Shown: piece by piece, positions 14,270 to 15,427 of the stretch
Layout of the letters: every line of letters starts with the position of its first letter
Numbering within the stretch: position 1 is the stretch's first letter
Origin: UMGS1696 sp964457685
GTDB lineage: Bacteria; Bacillota; Clostridia; Oscillospirales; CAG-272
DNA: 15,427 nucleotides
Reading direction: 5' to 3'
NCBI GenBank assembly: GCA_964457685.1
Contig: CAYWFS010000038.1
Span: forward strand, 1 to 15,427
Translations under genes and position numbers: made by a program
Notes under the pieces: generated by a model
What the model saw: the letters and a program-made list of their open reading frames with translations, nothing else
Database searches by the model: none
What the model was told of the DNA's origin: nothing

Positions 14270-15367
14270 ATGGCAAACGCATCAGATATCGTAAGAGTTG
14301 GTATTATCGGCTGCGGCGGTATAGCTAACAGCAAGCATATGCCCTCTCTCAAAAAAGTTCCCGGAGTTCAGATGGTAGCATTCTGCGACCTTATCGAAGA
14401 AAGAGCTCTTAAGGCTAAGGCTACATACGGTACACCCGACGCAGCTGTTTACACAGACTACAAGAAGCTCCTCGAGGACAAGACAATTGACGTTGTTCAC
14501 GTTCTTACTCCTAACCGTGCTCACTCCTTTATTACAGTTGACGCTCTCGAAGCAGGTAAGCACGTTATGTGTGAAAAGCCGATGGCTATCAACTCCGAGG
14601 AAGCTCAGAAGATGCTTGACGCAGCTAACAGAACAGGCAAGCTCCTCACTATCGGTTACCAGACAAGACAGACCGCTCAGGCTCAGTACCTCAAGGCTGA
14701 ATCCGAGATGGGTACATTCGGTGACATCTACTTCGCAAGAGCTTGTGCTGTAAGAAGACGTGCCGTTCCTACATGGGGTGTGTTCCTCAACGAATACGAA
14801 CAGGGCGGCGGTCCCCTTATCGACATCGGTACTCATGCTCTCGACGTAACACTCTGGATCATGAACAACTACAAGCCTAAGTATTGCGTTGGTACTACAT
14901 ATCATGCACACAACCATGACGTAGAGCAGGGTAACGACTGGGGTAACTGGGATCCCGATAAGTTCACCGTTGAAAGCTCCGCATTCGGCTTCATCGTAAT
15001 GGAAAACGGTGCTACAATCTCCCTCGACGCTTCTTGGGCTCTCAACACACTTGAAGCTCGTGAAGCTTGCTGCATGGTTTGCGGTACAAAGGCGGGCGGT
15101 GATATGTTCGGTGGCGGTGTTCACATCAACGGTATCCGTCAGAACAGACAGTACACCTTTACTCCCAGCTTCTCTTCAAGCGGTGCTGCTTACTTTGAAG
15201 GTGTTTCCGACAACGACCCCGCAGGCAGAGAAGCATACCAGTGGATTCAGGCTGTTCGCGGCGAAAAGGATAAGCCCACAGTTCTTCCCGAGCAGGCTCT
15301 CGTTATCACAAAGATTCTCGAGGGTATCTACACATCCGCTAAGACAGGCGATATTTACAGATTCTAA
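14270..15367 (+). CDS. Gfo/Idh/MocA-family NAD(P)-dependent oxidoreductase
   Basis: A 365-residue cytoplasmic dehydrogenase of the family that acts on sugars, inositols and related polyols. The Rossmann nucleotide site is GIIGCGGIA (11-19), followed by the acidic residue in FCD (38-40). The family EKP motif is at 102-104 (MCEKPMA), and the catalytic pair is probably D185 and H189 in DIGTHALD. The second half (about 130-365) is the alpha/beta substrate domain. The substrate cannot be deduced. GGAGGA lies seven bases before the ATG. Ile is almost always ATC or ATT and Lys nearly always AAG, unlike the rnf genes beside it. This points to high expression. It has its own promoter and terminator and no sugar transporter or regulator in view. 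Confidence 0.93.
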   Translation: MANASDIVRVGIIGCGGIANSKHMPSLKKVPGVQMVAFCDLIEERALKAKATYGTPDAAVYTDYKKLLEDKTIDVVHVLTPNRAHSFITVDALEAGKHVMCEKPMAINSEEAQKMLDAANRTGKLLTIGYQTRQTAQAQYLKAESEMGTFGDIYFARACAVRRRAVPTWGVFLNEYEQGGGPLIDIGTHALDVTLWIMNNYKPKYCVGTTYHAHNHDVEQGNDWGNWDPDKFTVESSAFGFIVMENGATISLDASWALNTLEAREACCMVCGTKAGGDMFGGGVHINGIRQNRQYTFTPSFSSSGAAYFEGVSDNDPAGREAYQWIQAVRGEKDKPTVLPEQALVITKILEGIYTSAKTGDIYRF

Positions 15368-15377
15368 TAGAATAATT

Positions 15378-15427
15378 AAAGGCATATGCTTTTCCGAAGC
15401 TTGTGAATTCGGGGCATATGCCTTTTT
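15378..15427 (+). terminator. Rho-independent terminator of the Gfo/Idh/MocA gene
   Basis: AAAGGCATATGC (15378-15389) pairs with GCATATGCCTTT (15414-15425). An inner CCGAA/TTCGG stem (15394-15398 with 15408-15412) sits inside it, and the arm ends in TTTTT at the window edge. It lies 10 bases after the stop codon. Confidence 0.9.

Noticed and set aside
14282..15124. Minus-strand open frame opposite the Gfo/Idh/MocA gene
   Set aside because: It follows from the strong codon bias of the real gene, which removes antisense stops; no motif is seen.

Overview
The window reads as a chromosomal segment from a strict anaerobe of the class Clostridia, probably an uncultured gut or rumen relative of Oscillospiraceae/Ruminococcaceae. 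This is inferred from the rnfCDGEAB gene order typical of Clostridia, an S-layer-homology (SLH) surface protein, an iron-dependent alcohol dehydrogenase, a low-to-moderate G+C content, sigma-A type promoters and GGAGG ribosome sites. The 100-N run at 11636-11735 indicates a draft or metagenome scaffold.

Layout. A small double zinc-ribbon protein (99-374, +) faces a class I SAM-dependent methyltransferase (499-1374, -). They converge on two adjacent hairpins. A 1100-residue SLH surface protein (1505-4807, -) follows, with its own promoter and terminator. It carries a signal peptide, three SLH modules, a probable beta-helix stretch and six tyrosine-rich repeats of about 100 residues that I do not recognise as a named domain. 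Diverging from it are an iron-type alcohol dehydrogenase (5064-6188), uracil phosphoribosyltransferase upp (6285-6920) and an RluA-family pseudouridine synthase (6996-7982).

The centre of the window is a complete rnf operon, rnfC-D-G-E-A-B (8115-14083), behind one clear sigma-A promoter. Its gene junctions are 15-18 bases or short overlaps. The six subunits form the membrane complex that oxidises reduced ferredoxin, reduces NAD+ and exports ions. RnfB and RnfC carry the soluble iron-sulphur and NADH-side chemistry, RnfD and RnfG carry covalent flavins, and RnfA and RnfE form the membrane core. The NADH made could feed an alcohol dehydrogenase such as the one encoded upstream, but that link is inference. 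A separately promoted Gfo/Idh/MocA-family oxidoreductase (14270-15367) closes the window and ends in a strong terminator. Its codon use looks like that of a highly expressed gene.

The most unusual points are two. RnfG is greatly enlarged by acidic Glu/Pro-rich extensions on both sides of its conserved core, with the assembly gap inside the C-terminal one, and it has Ser where the flavin-bearing Thr is expected. The SLH protein carries the six Tyr-rich repeats. I see no CRISPR array, rRNA, tRNA, insertion sequence or phage gene.
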